From: JBPOFY01 sp051252415
Lineage (GTDB): Bacteria; Verrucomicrobiota; Verrucomicrobiia; Opitutales; Coraliomargaritaceae
Length of the DNA: 64,000 nucleotides
Direction of reading: 5' to 3'
Assembly: GCA_051252415.1 (NCBI GenBank)
Contig: JBPOGA010000006.1
Coordinates: 62,001 to 126,000, forward strand
Numbering within the stretch: the stretch's first letter is position 1; every line of letters starts with the position of its first letter. Under the pieces are notes generated by a model. It was not told where the DNA came from, did not search any database, and saw only the letters and a program-made list of their open reading frames with translations. This document shows positions 61,486-64,000 of this stretch, one piece after another. A program made the translations under genes and the position numbers.

Positions 61486-62190
61486 ATGAAAACATCAGAA
61501 CAATATTACAACGAGCTTGCCGAGCGCTACAGATCGGTTTCAGAGTCTCGTAAGCAATTTCTAAATGCGGTTGATCAATATGTAATTAATGCGGCCAGTA
61601 AGATTTGTTCTGGGGTGCGTTATTTGGATGTTGGCGCAGGCGATGGATATAGATCCCTCAAAATTGTAAACTCAATTAAGCCGTCTCATACCACGCTTCT
61701 CGACAATAGTGAGGAGATGGCTGGGAAAATTCCTAAAGGTGAGAATCTCGATGTAGTGATTGCGCATATCCAAGAGTTCGAACCTAAGGTTCAGTACGAT
61801 TTGATTACCTGCCTTTGGAATGTACTGGGGCATTTTGCTTCAGTCAGTGAACGCAGAATGTTTTTTGAAAAAGCAAAGAAAGTTCTCTCAACAGAAGGTC
61901 GATTAATTCTCGATGTGAACAATCGATACAATATTGCTGAATATGGTTATCAAAATGTAATGGATAACCTCACCAAAGACCTCCGAGGGGATTCGGAATC
62001 AGGCTGGTTTAACTTGAAGGATGCTGATAATGAAACCCGAGTCTACATTCATGCACCATGTGAAATCGACAAGATGGTTGAAGATGCTGGGCTTGAGGTT
62101 GAAGAGGTGATTTATTTTGATTACAGGACAGGAGAGAGTCGTGATACGTTTTTTGAGGGGCAATTACTCTACTTGATAAAGCAAAAATGA
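61486..62190 (+). CDS. Class I SAM-dependent methyltransferase
   Basis: A 234-residue protein. The SAM-binding motif is VRYLDVGAGDGYRSLKI; HTTLLDNSEEMAG and YDLITCLWNVLGHF follow the usual order. It probably methylates a sugar or lipid-linked intermediate. Its last codons overlap the next start by 4 bp (ATGA). Confidence 0.82.
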   Translation: MKTSEQYYNELAERYRSVSESRKQFLNAVDQYVINAASKICSGVRYLDVGAGDGYRSLKIVNSIKPSHTTLLDNSEEMAGKIPKGENLDVVIAHIQEFEPKVQYDLITCLWNVLGHFASVSERRMFFEKAKKVLSTEGRLILDVNNRYNIAEYGYQNVMDNLTKDLRGDSESGWFNLKDADNETRVYIHAPCEIDKMVEDAGLEVEEVIYFDYRTGESRDTFFEGQLLYLIKQK

Positions 62191-62747
62191 ATACACAAAT
62201 AGGAAATGCTCGGGTTTGGGGAATTGGTCTCGGGAGAACTGGGACTAGAAGTTTATGCGATGCCTTGCGGTTGTTAGGCTATGAGAATGTTGTGCATGTC
62301 CCTCCATTTATGAAGAGTCTTGATGGCGTAGATGCAGCTGTAGAGGGTTTTTGTATCTCTCATTTTCGATATCTCGACTTGCGGTTCCCGGGGTCGAAAT
62401 TCATCCTCACCACTCGTGAACTCGAGGCTTGGTTGGCCTCGTGCAAGCGAGCTCTTGAGGATTTCCCAAAGGAGCGAATGGGATCGGATGATGAGTTTTA
62501 CAATGCGATGATCCGAAACAGAAGTGCTCGTTACGGTGTGCTCGAATACGAACGCGAAGCACTGGTCGAACGGTATTTCCAGCATCACTACGAAGTAGTT
62601 TCACACTTCAAAGGGCGGTCTGATCAGTTACTAGTGATTGACATGACTAAGGGCGAACCGTGGGCTCAATTGTGCCCATTCCTGAATTTAGATTTGCCGA
62701 ATGCTGACTTTCCGCATGTCTCAGGTATGGATGGGCTCCATAAATAG
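62187..62747 (+). CDS. Sulfotransferase-family protein
   Basis: A 186-residue protein. VWGIGLGRTGTRSLCDALRLLGY is a PAPS 5'-loop of the Sulfotransfer_4 type, and KFILTTRELEAWLASCKRAL the 3' site. It is shorter than the other sulfotransferase in the locus. The start overlaps the methyltransferase stop (ATGA), so the two are coupled. Confidence 0.82.
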   Translation: MNTQIGNARVWGIGLGRTGTRSLCDALRLLGYENVVHVPPFMKSLDGVDAAVEGFCISHFRYLDLRFPGSKFILTTRELEAWLASCKRALEDFPKERMGSDDEFYNAMIRNRSARYGVLEYEREALVERYFQHHYEVVSHFKGRSDQLLVIDMTKGEPWAQLCPFLNLDLPNADFPHVSGMDGLHK

Positions 62748-62783
62748 CCGTTAAACTCCATTAAGTCTTCGTATTTAAACAGG

Positions 62784-63821
62784 ATGAGTTCAGCTTCCAA
62801 ATTGCAGACAAAGGTGAGCGTACTTATGCTTTGTTATGAGCAAGAGAAATTCGTCGGCGAGGCGGTATCCAGTGTGTTGGCACAAGATTATTCCGATATG
62901 GAAATTATCGTTTCAGATGATTGTTCTCCCGATAAAACATTCGGAATCGTGTCTGAGATTACTTCTGCCTATGATGGTCCGCACGATGTCATCATTAATC
63001 GCAATGAAACGAATCTGGGCTTGAGTCGGCATTACCAGAAAGCAGTTGGCATGTGTTCCGGCGAGTGGATTGTTTTTGCTGGTAATGAAGATGTCTCCAT
63101 GCCGAACCGTGTATCCAAACTGATGGAGGCTGTTACTGATCGCTCCGATGTTGTTGCAGCCGGACATGGGATGATCGTCATCGATGAAGAGGGGGTGCAG
63201 ATGCCATATGGTCGAAGGGGCCGGCATGAGAGTGGGCGCTATGACAAGCATGGGGAATGCGACTGGATACGGAGATTTACCTATGGGGATGACATCGGAC
63301 TGGCTGGTTGTGCCGTGATGTGGCATCGCAGTTTATTTGAACAGTTTCCCCGAATTTCGGAAGAGGTGAGAGCACTCGATGTGGTATTGAACTTTAGAGC
63401 CTATCTATCAGGAAGTGTTGTTTACTTGCCAGACGATCTTATCTATTATCGGCGCACATCTGGTTCCGTCTCGAATCGCAATCAACGGGGAGACGAAACG
63501 CCAACTGAAGTTTATTTGAAAACAGTTAAGCTGCTATGGGGCGGTTATCACCAGCATCTGACTGACGTGGAGCACTATTACAAAGGTAAGGAGCGCGACG
63601 ATGATATCTACCATTTCGCAAAATCGAAGGTTGAGTTACTTAAACTAGCTAAGAATTGGGAGCAGCTTAGCTTGAGTAGTAAGCTATTGAAATTATTGGG
63701 CTGGTGTCTGGAAGGTAATTTCAAGCGGTCGTTTAGATATGCTTCGATGACGGTTCCGCCGAGACTCTACTTTGGCGCTAGGCGTATTGCGCGATTCCTT
63801 AAGCCTTCCAAGGGCGCTTAA
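62784..63821 (+). CDS. Glycosyltransferase family 2
   Basis: A 345-residue GT-A protein. VSVLMLCYEQEKFVGEAVSSVLAQDYSDMEIIVSDD at the start and GNEDVSMPNRVSKLMEA replace the usual DDD motif with AGNED. The LAGCAVMWHRSLFEQFPRI and YYRRTSGSVSNRN segments are typical of the WcaA class. Confidence 0.87.
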   Translation: MSSASKLQTKVSVLMLCYEQEKFVGEAVSSVLAQDYSDMEIIVSDDCSPDKTFGIVSEITSAYDGPHDVIINRNETNLGLSRHYQKAVGMCSGEWIVFAGNEDVSMPNRVSKLMEAVTDRSDVVAAGHGMIVIDEEGVQMPYGRRGRHESGRYDKHGECDWIRRFTYGDDIGLAGCAVMWHRSLFEQFPRISEEVRALDVVLNFRAYLSGSVVYLPDDLIYYRRTSGSVSNRNQRGDETPTEVYLKTVKLLWGGYHQHLTDVEHYYKGKERDDDIYHFAKSKVELLKLAKNWEQLSLSSKLLKLLGWCLEGNFKRSFRYASMTVPPRLYFGARRIARFLKPSKGA

Positions 63822-63831
63822 GAGCCTTGTA

Positions 63832-64000
63832 ATGAAATCAGGATTGAGAACAAAAGCACTTCGTGGAGTTAAATGGAGTGCGATCGACCGTTTCGGGCAG
63901 AATTTTACTCGTTTTGCGATTCAGATTGTACTCGCACGACTACTTCTTCCGGAAGATTTTGGTTTATTGGCCATGGTGCTGGTGTTCGTCGCAATCGCGT
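63832..64000 (+). CDS. 5' part of a second Wzx-like flippase, cut by the window end
   Basis: 56 codons from the ATG at 63832: GLRTKALRGVKWSAIDRFGQ, then RFAIQIVLARLLLPEDFGLLAM. This start is typical of the polysaccharide-synthase (PST) flippase family. The locus therefore continues to the right. Confidence 0.8.
   Translation, partial: MKSGLRTKALRGVKWSAIDRFGQNFTRFAIQIVLARLLLPEDFGLLAMVLVFVAIA

Overview
The window looks like chromosomal DNA of a free-living, probably marine, Gram-negative heterotroph of the Verrucomicrobiota (Opitutales/Puniceicoccaceae-like). This is an inference from content: a eukaryote-type HisA, secreted proteins with FYR-type C-termini, an AmpG-like MFS carrier, a TonB receptor, KdsA (LPS) and a sulfotransferase-rich surface-polysaccharide locus. 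No rRNA, tRNA or CRISPR array was seen. Many start codons lack a purine-rich Shine-Dalgarno and instead follow an A/T- or pyrimidine-rich leader.

Positions 1-39,400 are mostly core genes. In order they are: a split toxin-antitoxin pair and an orphan antitoxin; a secreted esterase; a cupin; an MFS carrier; peptide deformylase; a pyruvate dehydrogenase operon (E1 alpha, E1 beta, E2); valyl-tRNA synthetase; an operon of aconitase A, a STAS protein and an RsbU-like phosphatase, divergent from aconitase B; a peroxiredoxin; a DMT permease; a FecR-domain protein; HisA; a TonB receptor; an NtrC-type regulator; a rhodanese / MauE-like / DUF1573 operon; RsmD and KdsA; TatD; TrxB; PdxH; and Smr.

Positions 39,428-64,000 form a large exopolysaccharide/O-antigen locus that runs off the end. 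It has a GbsR/MarR-like regulator with a perfect operator-like palindrome, a WecA-type initiating transferase, nucleotide-sugar enzymes (UXS, RmlB, RmlA, PseB, a RmlD-like/PseC fusion, a DegT aminotransferase), a Wzy/ligase-like polymerase, at least five glycosyltransferases, two sulfotransferases, a methyltransferase, a secreted propeller protein and two Wzx-like flippases. The likely product is a sulfated, amino-sugar-containing surface polysaccharide.

The most unusual layer is repeat DNA. Several families of short elements (about 60-160 bp) with terminal inverted repeats lie between genes; one splits a toxin-antitoxin pair. Half-elements, together with degenerate tandem 'word' repeats, are translated in frame inside rfbB and the wzy-like gene. 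Similar word repeats, pyrimidine/AT-rich on the sense strand, sit just before many start codons. Two small genes, a 23S-IVS-type four-helix-bundle protein and a GxxExxY (PD-(D/E)XK-like) protein, are each enclosed by imperfect inverted repeats whose right arm abuts the start of a housekeeping gene (pdxH, smr). The GxxExxY unit occurs twice in tandem, once as an internally deleted remnant. These IR-bounded cassettes are the best candidate here for an undescribed mobile system.
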